Positions 42,963-52,453 are shown, counted from the stretch's first letter. The stretch is 64,000 nt of DNA from Prorocentrum cordatum (GCA_963575745.1 CAUYUJ010011514.1:62001-126000), one strand, 5' to 3'. A program made the numbers and translations. The notes: generated from the letters alone by a model not told the origin.

Positions 42963-43141
42963 GCTTGTGGCAGCCAAGCGTTCATAGCGACGTTGCTTTT
43001 CGATCCTGCCCCACGCCACCCGCCCAGAAACGCTTTTGTTACCTCGCAGGGATCACTGGCTCTGTGGCAGCCATGCTAGTGTTCACAGCGTTCGTGTTCT
43101 TGCTTTTCTCCTCCTTTAATGTCTTCTCTCCCTACCCTTGA
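42872..43141 (+). CDS. Small open frame with one predicted membrane segment (doubtful)
   Basis: 89 codons that start in the HC tail and cross into the 5' extra sequence of LINE-2. The C-terminal part has a strongly hydrophobic stretch (AGITGSVAAMLVFTAFVFLL) suitable for one transmembrane helix. I do not recognise it. Since its start lies in repeat DNA it may be a chance frame or a captured exon fragment. Confidence 0.2.
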   Translation: MLFPRCFFSATYSSMRPRPRARNAKLYEFPGLWQPSVHSDVAFRSCPTPPAQKRFCYLAGITGSVAAMLVFTAFVFLLFSSFNVFSPYP

Positions 43142-44268
43142 GGCGCAGAAGTCCCAAAGTGTCTTCAATCAGCGTGGCTTCCTGGTCCTCCCCGATGGCA
43201 AACCTTCATCAAGTATCAACCTTAAAGCAGCGAGGCCTTACGAGAAGGTCTCTTGGGCAATCTTTTGTCGGCGTCGCTTGGAAATTCGAATTTCGGGCGC
43301 CGGCGGGTACGGGCGCGGAACCCGGCCCGAACGCTGGCTCGCGCGCCGGCCCGGGCGTCCGGCCCGAGAGCTGGGCCGGGTGCCAGCCGGGTGTCGGCCC
43401 GGGCTCCGGAATCGGCTTAGGACGGAATCGGCCCAGGACGGCGTCCGGGCGCCGGAAGCAGAAATTCAGCATTTTCGAAAGAACAATGTGTATTGGAATG
43501 GCCTTTTTTCGGCGCCGCCTCGGAACTCGATTTTCATGCGCCCGGGCGCCGGCTCGGGCGCCCGCCCCGAGCATCCGGCCCGGGAGCCGGGCCGGGTGCC
43601 GGCCCGGGCTCCGGAATCGGCTCGGACGGCCTCCCGAGCGCTGGAAGCAGAAATTCAGCATTTTCGAAAGAAAAATGTGTATTGGAATGGCCTTTTTTCG
43701 GCGCCGCCTCAGAACTGGATTTTCCGGCGCCCGGGCGCCGGCTCGGGCGCCGACCCGGGCGTCCTGCCTGGAAGCCCGGCCGGGTGCCGGCCCGGGTGCC
43801 GGCCTGGGCTCCGGAATCGGCTCGGACGGCTTCCCGGGCGCCGGAAGCAGAAATTCAGCATTTTCGAGAGAAAAATGTGTATTGGACTGGCTTTTTTTCG
43901 GCGCCGCCTCGGAACTCGATTTTCCGGCGCCCGGGCGCCGGCTCGGGCGCCGACCCAGGCGTCCGGCCCGGGAGCCAGGCCGGGTGCCGGCCCGGGCTCC
44001 GGAATCGGCCTGGACGGCTTCCCGGGCGCCGGAAGCAGAAATTCAGCATTTTCGAAAGAAAAATGTGTATTGGAATGGCCTTTTTTCTCGGAACTCGATT
44101 TTCCGGCGCCCGGGCGCCGGCTCGGGCGCCGACCCGGGCGTCCGGCCTGGGAGCCGGGCCGGGTGCCGGCCTGGGTGCCGGCCCGGGCTCCGGAATCGGC
44201 CCGGACGGCCTCCCGGGCGGCGGAAGCAGAAATTGAGCATTTTCGAAAGAAAAATGTGCATTAGAATG
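42963..44268 (+). other. Extra 5' sequence upstream of the LINE-2 spliced leader
   Basis: It lies between the broken hairpin arm (to 42962) and the leader at 44269. The first 300 bp are not repetitive in this window. From about 43290 to 44262 there are five tandem GC-rich units of 187-200 bp. A spliced mRNA should not contain sequence 5' of its leader, so this may be template-switched cDNA, read-through transcription from an older insertion site, or an independent insertion. Confidence 0.5.
43290..44262 (+). repeat. Tandem array of five GC-rich units (187-200 bp)
   Basis: GGAAGCAGAAATTCAGCATT recurs at about 43455, 43643, 43843, 44032 and 44222, each followed by TTCGAAAGAAAAATGTG and a block rich in GGCGCC, CCGGGC and GGCCCGG. 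Units are well conserved with small indels; one has lost GGCGCCGCC near 44088. Long open frames on both strands follow from this composition. The position upstream of a retrotransposon resembles promoter monomers, but I have no evidence for promoter activity. Confidence 0.75.
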
Positions 44269-44290
44269 GCCGTAGCCATTTTGGCTCAAG
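44269..44290 (+). other. Dinoflagellate spliced leader (DinoSL), complete 22 nt
   Basis: Starts GCCGTAG and ends GGCTCAAG; all 22 positions fit the published DinoSL consensus, whose first base is variable. It is embedded in genomic DNA ahead of LINE-2, so it derives from reverse transcription of a trans-spliced mRNA and is not an SL RNA gene: no donor GT follows it. Confidence 0.9.
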
Positions 44291-44320
44291 CCATTTTGGC
44301 TCAAGCTCTACGAGCTCAAG
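44291..44320 (+). other. Older spliced-leader relics and possible host flank
   Basis: 44291-44305 is CCATTTTGGCTCAAG, the part of the leader left when a new leader is spliced to the AG inside an old one. Next comes CTCTACGAG (44306-44314), identical to the subterminal repeat of the hairpin elements, then CTCAAG (44315-44320), possibly a third and oldest relic. Confidence 0.65.
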
Positions 44321-44627
44321 TGCAGAGAGGTGCCCTTTTGTTCCTCTTAATGTACACGGTGCCTCAGTGTCGGTTTTGCCTGAGTGCCTTTGGATCCAGA
44401 TTACACATTGACAGTCCAGATCGTTGGAGTACTGTTTACTTCTTGTGAGGACATCAATTTCTTGTGAGGACATCTGTACTTTCTTGTGAGGTCATCTGTA
44501 CTTCTTGTGAGGACATCTGTTCGACACGACGACAGATTCTAAGCGTTCGCGTGAGGACATCAATTTCTTGGAACAGTGGGGGTTTCCAGAGGAGTTCAAG
44601 TATTCGAACACCGTCACTTTTGCAGCG

Positions 44628-45704
44628 ATGTCTCAGCAAAACCCAGCAGGTGAGCCCTGTTGTAACAAGAGTAAGGCTGAGGGTGAGGATGAGGATATGA
44701 TTCAGGCAAGCAGTGAGGAGGAGGAGCAGTTCGGGGAATTTGATGACGGCAATCCTATGAAGCAACAGTTTGCTATGATGAAGGCTATGCTAGCTAAGCA
44801 GAACACTCAGAAGAAAAGAATTTCACGGATTGAGCAGGATGTGAAACGGATCGACCAGCGTGGTGAGAAGAATGAGGCTGACATCGCAGCTATGCAGCAG
44901 CAGATCCGTTCGCTTCAGCAGAAGGGTCCACCCAGTGATGCAGGATCAGGGCCCACGGATGCTTGGAGTAACTATGCGGGCCCTGCGGGCTCCTCTGCTA
45001 CGGCCACTGCTCCCAGGTATGGTAATCGTACGCCAGTTCGCGAATGGAATCGAGTGCGGGAGGATTTCACACCGACCTTCATCCAACTCACAGGTTGGGC
45101 GCGAGGTGGAGTCGGCAATCTCAAGACTCGTTCATCGGATATGCTCTCCTGGGACCATGCTCTGCCTGTCATTCGTAAATTTGTCCGTGGCACAGGAAAG
45201 ATGACTGAGGAGCATTTCGACACGAGTAGGATCGAGCGGGAGCACAAAAATAAACCATATGGTCTTTATCGTATACGATTCTATGTTATAAGTGGCAAGT
45301 TGACGAACGATGAAATTTGGGAGATGCGCAATTCTTGGGCCGTCGAGCTTGAGAATGACACGCACGACTTGAAGCAAATCACTCCCATCCTGGCCAACAA
45401 GCGTCTCGGCGTATCCTGTGAACCAGCACCCTGGAAGCAGCCACATGTATCTGCCGTGGGTCGTTGTCAAGCTATCTTTGCTACTCTCAGGAGTGGCTCC
45501 CAGTGGCTGAAGGGTGAGATGGGTCCTCCTGTCAGCTATGTGCGGGGCTACCCTTCGGCCACGACGCCGAAGACGGATGGAGTATGCATTGCCGCTTTTG
45601 ATCCTAACTTGGGGTGGAAGGTTGATGCCGAGCTGCTGCGTAAGGTCGATGACAAGTTGGATTGCGAGGCCTTTCTGGCCAAGCTCAACTTTCGTACCTG
45701 GTGA
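44628..45704 (+). CDS. LINE-2 ORF1 protein (coiled coil)
   Basis: 358 residues from the first in-frame AUG; the frame is open back to 44511, and FLEQWG just upstream resembles the LINE-1 sequence before its AUG. Order: acidic N-terminal part (EEEEQFGEFDD), Met/Gln/Lys-rich heptad region (KRISRIEQDVKRIDQRGEK...) predicted as coiled coil, Gly/Ser/Ala linker, then the conserved C-terminal domain: FTPTFIQLTGWA, APWKQPHVSAVGR, EMGPP. Expected to bind the element RNA in a ribonucleoprotein with ORF2. It is intact although ORF2 is broken. It ends in UGA (45702-45704), and ORF2 continues in the same frame. Confidence 0.7.
   Translation: MSQQNPAGEPCCNKSKAEGEDEDMIQASSEEEEQFGEFDDGNPMKQQFAMMKAMLAKQNTQKKRISRIEQDVKRIDQRGEKNEADIAAMQQQIRSLQQKGPPSDAGSGPTDAWSNYAGPAGSSATATAPRYGNRTPVREWNRVREDFTPTFIQLTGWARGGVGNLKTRSSDMLSWDHALPVIRKFVRGTGKMTEEHFDTSRIEREHKNKPYGLYRIRFYVISGKLTNDEIWEMRNSWAVELENDTHDLKQITPILANKRLGVSCEPAPWKQPHVSAVGRCQAIFATLRSGSQWLKGEMGPPVSYVRGYPSATTPKTDGVCIAAFDPNLGWKVDAELLRKVDDKLDCEAFLAKLNFRTW
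45702..45704 (+). promoter_or_regulatory. Candidate UGA readthrough site in LINE-2
   Basis: Context TGG TGA AGG. The downstream frame is open through the endonuclease start, and its first in-frame AUG (45756) is late. An out-of-frame AUG at 45712 gives only nine codons. The layout is the same as at 20176-20178. Confidence 0.55.
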
Positions 45705-46330
45705 AGGTGCCATGGCGCCATCGTGGGCACGGATAACGTGAGGCGCTGTGGCAGCATGAACAGCCACGACTTGCTTGCTCAGATCAAGACCTCGAATTCG
45801 GAAGTTCTCGCTTTGCAGGAGTGCCAGTTCCTTGGAATAGGTAGGTGCTCTGAGCATGGTTTCACCTTAACTCTTTCTAATGATGGGAAGGCGGGGGTTC
45901 TCTACAAGAGGGTGTGGAGAGCCTCCATACGTGAATGCATCAGGGGTAATCGTTATGTCATTCTCGTGTTTCAATCGTTGATTGTTGCCAGCTTGTACTT
46001 ACCACATGCGCCGAACAAGGGGGATCACAATATCTTATTCACACAAACATTGCAGTCGTTTCGAAAGGATTTGGATACGCTCCGAGTTAGGTTTCCCAAG
46101 GAAGGGTGGGGCTTGTTGATCGGGATCGATGCCAACGTTGAGCTTCTGCCTCACGCGGTCTTTGGAGATGTTGCTTTGACTGGTTCTGCAGTACAGGGTG
46201 AGAGATTTGAAGATGGGGGCAATGAAGGAGGAGGTGGACGTGGAAGTTTCCAGCAGGGTAGGAGGAGGATGCAACAATACATGTGTGACGAGCTCTGTGA
46301 ATGTATGTGGCATTATGGTTTGTTGTTTTT
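45705..46330 (+). pseudogene. LINE-2 ORF2, segment 1: EEP endonuclease N-terminal part
   Basis: Matches the LINE-1 endonuclease: LALQECQF (metal-binding Glu), LLIGIDANVELLP, and the RRMQQYMCDELCECM helix preceding the first break. The initial SWN motif is replaced by GTDN, which may be decay. The frame shifts near 46319-46330 in a GTTTGTTGTTTTT run, where LINE-1 is continuous; the original frame stays open to 46403 but no longer matches. Confidence 0.7.
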
Positions 46331-48252
46331 CGAATTCTTTTGGGGCCCGTCGTGCGACCTGGAAGGCCAAGGAGGAGACGGAGGAGGAGGACAAGTTTCT
46401 TGATTACCTGTGTATTCCGAGCTCCTGGGAAAGGCCTCAGTGGGAGGTGTCGTGGTTAAGGCCAACACTCAGGGGCTCCGTGGACCCCAGAAAGACCCGC
46501 CTGTCGGACCATGCCCTGCTCACCTTGCTTGTCCCCGAATCGGCCGCTCCGACTCGACGTTGGAGAACGAAGCCACGACAGACGTTCACTCATTGGTGCT
46601 GCGACGAGGCCTCGGAATTGCAAGTTTCGGCTAACCTTGATCGTCGTTTGCACGCTGCAGCTCGTTACCCATCTGGTCTCTGCCCGGATGAATTGGCTCC
46701 TGTTATTTTGGATGCATGTACACAGGACAAGGAGTCGTACACCAATGTCCCAAAGAAAATGCAGATCCCCAAAAAGACAGATCGTCATAAGGAACTTGAT
46801 GATGAATATCGCCGACTGCGTCGTGAAGGAGGGGGGGAGGAGGAGCTCATCAGGGTTAAGAAGGAGAGAAGGAAGGAGATGCGTGCACACACTCGTCGTC
46901 GACCCGAATACGATCATCGTGACGGGAAGCTCGCTCGGACGGTGGTGGACAAATTGAGTTATGACAATGTGCTCACGGAGGATAGGGAGTTGTGGGAGAA
47001 GGCGCTCTATGCTCACGGGTTCGCCAAGTACCACTGTGCTGCGCAATGGATACGTAACGTGGAGTGTATCGAGGAGAGGAGGGGGAGGAGGTTGCAGGAC
47101 ACGAACACTGTGGACGTCTCCCCCATTTCCATGTCCGTATTGTTACAGGCACGATCACGCTTAAAGTGTGGTAAGGCGGTGGGTAAGGACGGAGTTTCTC
47201 CTTCTATGTTGAAACGTATCACGTGGGTAGGTTTGCGTCATATTCTTCGGTTATTCCAGGACCTGTATCTTCAACGGTATCCTACTCATCGGATTTGGTC
47301 TGAGTTGCTTGTGGTGTTGATGCCGAAAGCTAAAGATATCACTAAGTTGTCTGATACTCGTGCTCTCGTCTTACTTAGCAGCCTGAGCAAATGGTATACT
47401 TCATGTTTGGTTGAGATTGCTGAAGATTATCTGAAAAGGGTCCCACAATATCTACATAACTACGGATTTGGCAAGGGAAGGCGCACGCACGAGATCACTG
47501 CCATGCTTAAGCATGTCACCACACACGCTCTGGAGTGGGGGAAAGATGAGGCCCTGCACCTCGCGTCATTAGATGTGCAGACTGCCTTTGATAACGTCAC
47601 GGTTGAGAAGGCCAGTCGGGCCTTGGATGCCACCCCTGGGTTCCCCAATGACCTTGCGTTGGCGCTGCTCGCTCCCAGTATCCTGGACGCAGCGGACTTT
47701 ACCTTTCAGGACTCCACGGCGACGGGTATTCCCTGGGATGCATGTGTACGTACTGGCAGTGTGGAGGCCCCCTTCCTGTGGAAGTGTGTGACACTACTGA
47801 TGTGGGATAGGATTGTACTGAATTGGGAGGAGGAGAAGCTGGGGTACGATTTGGGGGAGGAGGCTGGTGGGAGGTATCTTACTCATGCGCTCTGGGCCGA
47901 TAACATTTTGCTTTTCTCGAAATCAAAGACTGAGCTCACACGTATGGTGGGGGACTTCTCGGCTCAGCTGTATACACACGGCTTCAGATGGAAAGATTCC
48001 TCACTACACTATCTTGCCTTTGGGGAGGACTCTGAAGGCGCCTCGACGGGGAACCTCGTTGTCCAGGTGAACGATCTCGGTGCCCTGTGTCTTCCGCGAT
48101 GCTCTGAAATGGAGTGCCTGGGTTGCCTGGTCACGACCAAGACTGACAAAGACCATGATGTGGCTTGGAAATTGGCTCGGGGTTGGAAGCGATTCAATCA
48201 GTTCCGCAAGTTTTATACGAATCGTGCTTTACCCTTCCAGAGGAAAATCTAG
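46331..48252 (+). pseudogene. LINE-2 ORF2, segment 2: end of endonuclease and reverse transcriptase
   Basis: Begins with SFGARRATWKAK, continues through the endonuclease SDH motif (D codon at 46507) and an Arg-rich linker into the RT. RT landmarks: GKDGVSPSMLKR, DTRALVLLSSLSKWY, GRRTHEITAMLKHV, motif A DVQTAFD (first D codon at 47572), a motif B region diverged to TGSVEAPFLW, motif C WADN (D codon at 47899) and RWKDSSLHY. WADN is shared with LINE-1. The segment ends in a stop at 48250-48252 where LINE-1 reads on, so a second frameshift lies at about 48236-48272. Confidence 0.75.
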
Positions 48253-49064
48253 GTTGCGTAGTTTTGTATTTTTTCGGAGTTGAAGGCATGCCAGCGGACC
48301 ACCACACCTTGAAACAGTTGCACACGTGGGCAGGTAAACTATTGTGTTCTATGGTACGCCGCCCGAAACCTGCCGACATGGATTGGAGTATATACTTATG
48401 CAACTTGTACAGACGTGGGCGGCGTATGCTCCTGGAGTTGGGACGGCCGTCTCTTGTGCAGCTATTCTTGTTTCGTCAGTGGCAGTGGGCTCAGGACTGT
48501 GCGTTTGCTGTGAAACGCCTGAACCCAACGCCCGCGCAGATTCCTCCAGGTACTTTTGATTCTTCAGGCAAGCCTGGCCCCAACGTCTTTGCTGCGTGTG
48601 AGCCACCGCCGGCCAAGAGACAACGTCAGGATGATCCCATGTATGTGCTACCAAGTATTGCGTGCTCGACATCAATGGGATGTCATCCTGACGTGTGTGA
48701 GACGATGCATGCTGTTGATTCCTTTGAGCTCCCTGGTTCTAAGACACAATTACCCGCGCATCGGCGCAATCTGATTTCCCAGATGCATAAGCGTGCAAAG
48801 CCATCCCATCCATCTCAGGATTCTCTGTCGCAGAAGCGTTCCTCTGTTGAGTTGCCGTCGCAGGAAATAGCTGCAAACAAGCGGCGACGGGTGGCTCCAC
48901 CTCATCATCGTAGCACAGGGGGCTCGCATATGCAGGCTAGAGAATGTATTTTTGCATGGTCGGGGGAGTGGACTGACCGACGGCAGGCCTTCATTGCATC
49001 ACTGCCTTGGGAAGATCGCCCATTAATGACACGTCGGCATGAGGGGGGAGACCACTGGCGTTGA
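48253..49064 (+). pseudogene. LINE-2 ORF2, segment 3: region between RT and RNase H
   Basis: In another frame the match to LINE-1 continues: LHTWAGKLLCSMVRR beside its IFEGKCLSVMSRCIR, and FLFRQWQWAQD beside its FLRVHWMWAID. A long insert follows that LINE-1 lacks. It is rich in Ser, Pro and basic residues, with two basic clusters (AKRQRQDD, ANKRRRVAPP) that look like nuclear localisation signals. It ends GGDHWR at 49064, where the frame changes again. Confidence 0.65.
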
Positions 49065-49861
49065 GAAACTTCCATTACATTTTCGAGTTGGTATCAGGGA
49101 AGGATTGGTATCATACGTTATCCTTTTCACGTCAGGGATGGAAAGAATTTCTGAAGCGGGCACTGGATGTTACTAACATGGAGGAGGCGTGGGGGTACTG
49201 TTATTTCAAACATGCACAACCTGCGGGATATGCTAGGGAGGAGGAGGAGAGGGAGAAGACGGAGGAGCAGCAAAGGAAGGAGGACGAGAAGATGGAGAAA
49301 CGACTTGCGTACATTAATGAACATGCATCGGAGTGGAATGCGGAGCCTCGGGACTCGATACCGATGGAATTGATTGGTGACTCCTCCACAGGGGTGAATT
49401 GGATTAACGGTCTCTGGGCAACATCCAATATTATCTACAAGCACATTCTTGGCGACATTCAAAACAGGCTGGAGCATATCTCTGTGTTGTATGGTATGAG
49501 GCCTCCGAGTTGGGGCCACAATATGTTCAAGTGGATCTATCGAGAAGGAAACGAAAGAGCTGACAGGCTGACATGGTTGGCCAGAACCAAAAATAGTTAC
49601 GTTACGTTCCATACCTCACTTATTGAACATGCGAGTAAAACAAAACTAGACGGCCTCCGTGGATTCTTCGACGGAGGTCGCTCTGTGGAGGGATGTGCTG
49701 CAGGATGGTGTATAGATTTGTGTGTACACGGGACGTGGCAGTTGGTGGCGGAGGAAGCTTTCTCGCTTGCTTCTGTCATGTTTTGTGAGATGATTGCAGC
49801 ACAACGGCTCTGTATGGCCGTGGAGCACATTTTGGGTTGCATCTTTCATCCAAGCAGCTGA
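49061..49861 (+). pseudogene. LINE-2 ORF2, segment 4: permuted RNase H
   Basis: It overlaps the previous segment by four bases (TTGA). An acidic/basic helical insert (EEEREKTEEQQRKEDEK) is followed by RNase H motifs in rotated order: ELIGDSSTGVNW (D codon 49379), REGNERADRLTW (D codon 49562), FFDGGRS (D codon 49670), FCEMIAAQRL (E codon 49787). Spacings of 61, 36 and 39 residues compare with 61, 36 and 51 in LINE-1. The protein ends 24 codons after the Glu codon. All four catalytic acids are kept despite the frameshifts upstream. Confidence 0.75.
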
Positions 49862-50077
49862 CTCATTTCATCTTGCTTGGAGCTCTCCAACACCTTTACA
49901 ATTTCACATGTTGTGCTGCATCCTTTTCCTTGTTCCTGCATCTCATTCCGTTGCCTATGCCTCAGTGGCTCGGCAGTGTGATGATGAGAGATGCCCTCTC
50001 TAGCTACCCTGTGCTCCGTTTGGGAGTCTTAGGGCTCAGCTGTCACAGCTGTCCGCGCCCTGACTCAAACTCAAAAA
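49862..50077 (+). other. LINE-2 3' UTR with stem-loop and tail
   Basis: The distal part is closely repeated at about 51780-51970. The stem-loop is CAGCTG (50037-50042), TCA, CAGCTG (50046-50051), followed by TCCGCGCCCTGACTCAAACTC and five A. Confidence 0.7.
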
Positions 50078-50373
50078 CCAAGGTTGACGGCTTACCGCCC
50101 GCTCGCAGTTCAAGATTTTACGAAATTCTTTTGCGAAGTTTTCTGCATCGGTTCTGAGCGCTCTTACGCGCGCAAGGAGCTTTACGAGTTTCCCGGCGGT
50201 GACCAGGTTGACGGTTCACCGCCAGCGCCAGCTATTTCGAAAGTCAAGCCAGCCCCACGGCACGGCGACCCCAAAACCCACCGCAAGGTAAGGAAGAACG
50301 CGCGAGCGTATTCAATCGCATACGCCAGATTGATAGCCGCAGCCCGCTGCGCTTTACGACCCGGCTCTAAATG
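50078..50373 (+). repeat. HC hairpin right half, HA 3' end and unassigned spacer
   Basis: 50078-50109 completes the hairpin broken by LINE-2. An HA 3' end follows (hairpin to about 50231). 50232-50341 matches nothing else I can see. 50342-50373 (CCCGCTGCGCTTTACGACCC) is shared with 41491-41525, again just before an HC start. Confidence 0.55.
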
Positions 50374-51558
50374 ACTCGTAGAGCTTCCCTAAGAGCGTTA
50401 GCGGCGAAGCTAGCAGAGTAATTCCGGCGCGCCAGAGGGCTAGTTGGCAACAAAAAGACCTCGACGGATGTTCTGTCTTTTGTTGACTTATTTAAGTTCG
50501 AATTCTCGAAATTCGAACATTCATTAGAGCTCTAGTATGTTTCTCCTCATATTCGATCTTTTTCCCGGTCGCCATCTTAATATCAGGTCGATCGGGGACC
50601 TATTACTGCAAAAATGCACTGGGGCGGGATCGTCATCTTGACAGGTGCTGTCGGTTTTCTGTTCGAGCTGTAGGATAGCTACAGAGCTTGTAGGCACACC
50701 TAATCGATCTAGAATCGTCAGGCGCGTTCGTCTGAAGTATCGAGATGTCTGAACTCGGTCTGCTACTCGAGCTAGGTCCGCGAACCTGTTCGTACTCTGC
50801 TACTTTTGTTGGAGATGATGATGAGTTTCTTGACTTAACTCGAGCTCCAGGTGAGCTACAGAGCTCTTTGGCACAGCAATCGGAAGGGAACCATCTCGCG
50901 CGATTGTCTGAAGTATCTAGACGCCAGAATTCGGTCTGCTATCAGCGCTGGAGCCGAAAGACTATTCGTACTCTCGTATTTTTCTTGAGATGGTGATGGT
51001 TTTCTTGACTTAAATCGAGCTGGTGATGGGCAATAGAGCTGTTCGGCACAACAATCGGAAGGAAATCATCAGGCGCGCTAGTTTAAAGTATCTAGACGCC
51101 TGAACTCGGTCGTTCATCAGCGCTGGGGCTGAAAAACTATTCGTAGTCTCATGATTTTTGGGAGATCGTCATGGTTTTCTTCACTGAACTTGAGCTGGAG
51201 TTCAGAAACAGAGCTGTTCGGCACAACAAGCGGAAGGAAATCATCAGGCACGCTGGTCTGCTATCAGCGCTGGGTCTGAAAACTATTCGTTCTCTGCTAT
51301 TTTTTTGGAGATGATTGACTTAACTCGAGCTGGAGATGAGCTACATAACTGTTCGGCAAGAAGGAAATAATCAGACGCGTTAGTCTAAAGTATCTAGACG
51401 CCTGAACTCGGTCTGCTATCACCCTGGGGCCGAAAAACTATTCGTACTCTGCTAATTGTTAGAGATGGTGATGGTTCCCTTAAACAGAGCTGTTCGGCAC
51501 ATGAATCGGAAGGAAATCAACCGGCGCGCTAGCTCAAAGTATCCAGACGCCTGAACTC

Positions 51559-51559
<1 letters not shown>

Positions 51560-51613
<54 letters not shown>
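51560..51613 (+). repeat. Poly(T) run, 54 bases
   Basis: Uninterrupted T inside an HC element after GCCTGAACTCG. On the minus strand it yields lysine-rich false open frames. Confidence 0.9.
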
Positions 51614-51614
<1 letters not shown>

Positions 51615-51761
51615 GTATTTTTCTCTTCTTCTTCTCCTTCCTTCTCTCTAGAGATGCTTTCCCCTCGCTCCTTCTTCTCCTCCACGCCCTCCTCCATGAG
51701 ACCGTGCCCTCGCGCGCGCGCTGCGAGATAGCCGCGCCCGCATTGCGCGAGGGAGCTCTAC

Positions 51762-51970
51762 ACCATTCTCTAACCTGTTCCAACACCTTTGCATTCTCAC
51801 ATGTTGTGCTGCATCCTTTCCCTTGTTCCTGCCTCCTATTCCGATGCCTATGCCTCAGTGGCTCGGCAGTGTGATGATAAGAGGTGCCTTCTCTAGCTAC
51901 CCTGTGCTCCGTTTGGGAGTCTTAGGGCTCAGCTGTCACAGCTGTCCGCTCCCTGACTCAAACTAAAAAA
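51762..51970 (+). mobile_element. 5'-truncated copy of the LINE-2 3' UTR
   Basis: From about 51780 it matches LINE-2 49890-50077 closely (CCAACACCTTTGCATTCTCACATG, GTGCTCCGTTTGGGAGTC, the CAGCTG stem-loop at 51930-51944, tail CAAACTAAAAAA). It is inserted in an HC hairpin at the same loop position as LINE-2. It has the structure of a dead-on-arrival retrotransposon copy. Confidence 0.8.
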
Positions 51971-52061
51971 ACCAAGGTTGACGGTTTACCGCTGGCTCCC
52001 AGTATAGCATAGTTTTTGCCTTCAAGCCATCGGTAGTCTGCTTCATAATGCTGCCCCGCTG

Positions 52062-52453
52062 AACTGGCGCCGGCGGTGAACCCTCAACCTGGTCCCCGCC
52101 GGGGACCTCGTAGAGCTCCTCGCGCGCTCGAGAGTGCTCGGAAAAGAATTTCTAGAAAAGCGTCAAATTTGTATTTTTCGGTGTCGACCTGATGTCGGTT
52201 GCTCCAAATGTTTCGATAGTAAAGCTTTCTCTACAGAGCTGATTTTCTCTCAGAATATATTCTTTTAACACTCATGCTGGGAGTAAAAATCTAATATTTC
52301 AAAATAAATGGTTAAATATGTTTCAAATCTTAGCAGAACCGACTCCGAGTTGTCACATTGTCCGTCCGGGCCGGGTTCGCCAACTAGCTTTACCCCGCGC
52401 CGGGATTCCTCTAGTTCATCGATGTCGAAGAGCTCTTCGAGGTACTTGAGAGC
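52062..52453 (-). mobile_element. HA element, complete, inverted orientation (392 bp)
   Basis: Read on the minus strand it runs from ACCTCGAAGAGCTCTTCGAC at 52453, through the HA body, to GGAGCTCTACGAGGTCC, a hairpin and GGCGCCAGT at 52062. It confirms the HA ends independently of neighbouring units. The 58 bp before it (52004-52061) are unassigned. Confidence 0.7.

Larger units (their letters stand above)
44269..50077 (+). mobile_element. LINE-2: diverged, frameshifted non-LTR retrotransposon
   Basis: Order: spliced leader and relics (44269-44320), 5' UTR, ORF1, UGA, ORF2 with EEP, RT and RNase H in four frame segments, 3' UTR with the CAGCTG stem-loop and A-rich tail ending 50077. The 3' flank CCAAGGTTGACGG is the right part of an HC hairpin. 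It belongs to the LINE-1 lineage but to a different subfamily, since ORF1 and ORF2 align only at motifs. The frameshifts make autonomous movement unlikely. Confidence 0.8.
50374..52003 (+). mobile_element. HC element with a LINE-2-type tail in its hairpin
   Basis: ACTCGTAGAGCTTCCC at 50374, 5' domain, monomers with CTGTTCGGCACA and AGACGCCTGAACTCGG, a T(54) run (51560-51613), then the GC-rich HC tail ending GGGAGCTCTAC at 51761. After the LINE tail, CCAAGGTTGACGG to CCCAGT (52003) closes the element. Confidence 0.65.

Noticed and set aside
44269-44290. SL RNA gene
   Set aside because: No donor GT or SL RNA-type downstream sequence follows; the adjacent relic shows it is part of a processed cDNA.
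43138-44448. 436-codon and overlapping 381- and 247-codon frames
   Set aside because: They translate the GC-rich tandem units in all frames and are also open on the minus strand; composition explains them.
45132-45857. 241-codon minus-strand frame under LINE-2 ORF1
   Set aside because: Antisense shadow of ORF1, which has motif support from LINE-1.
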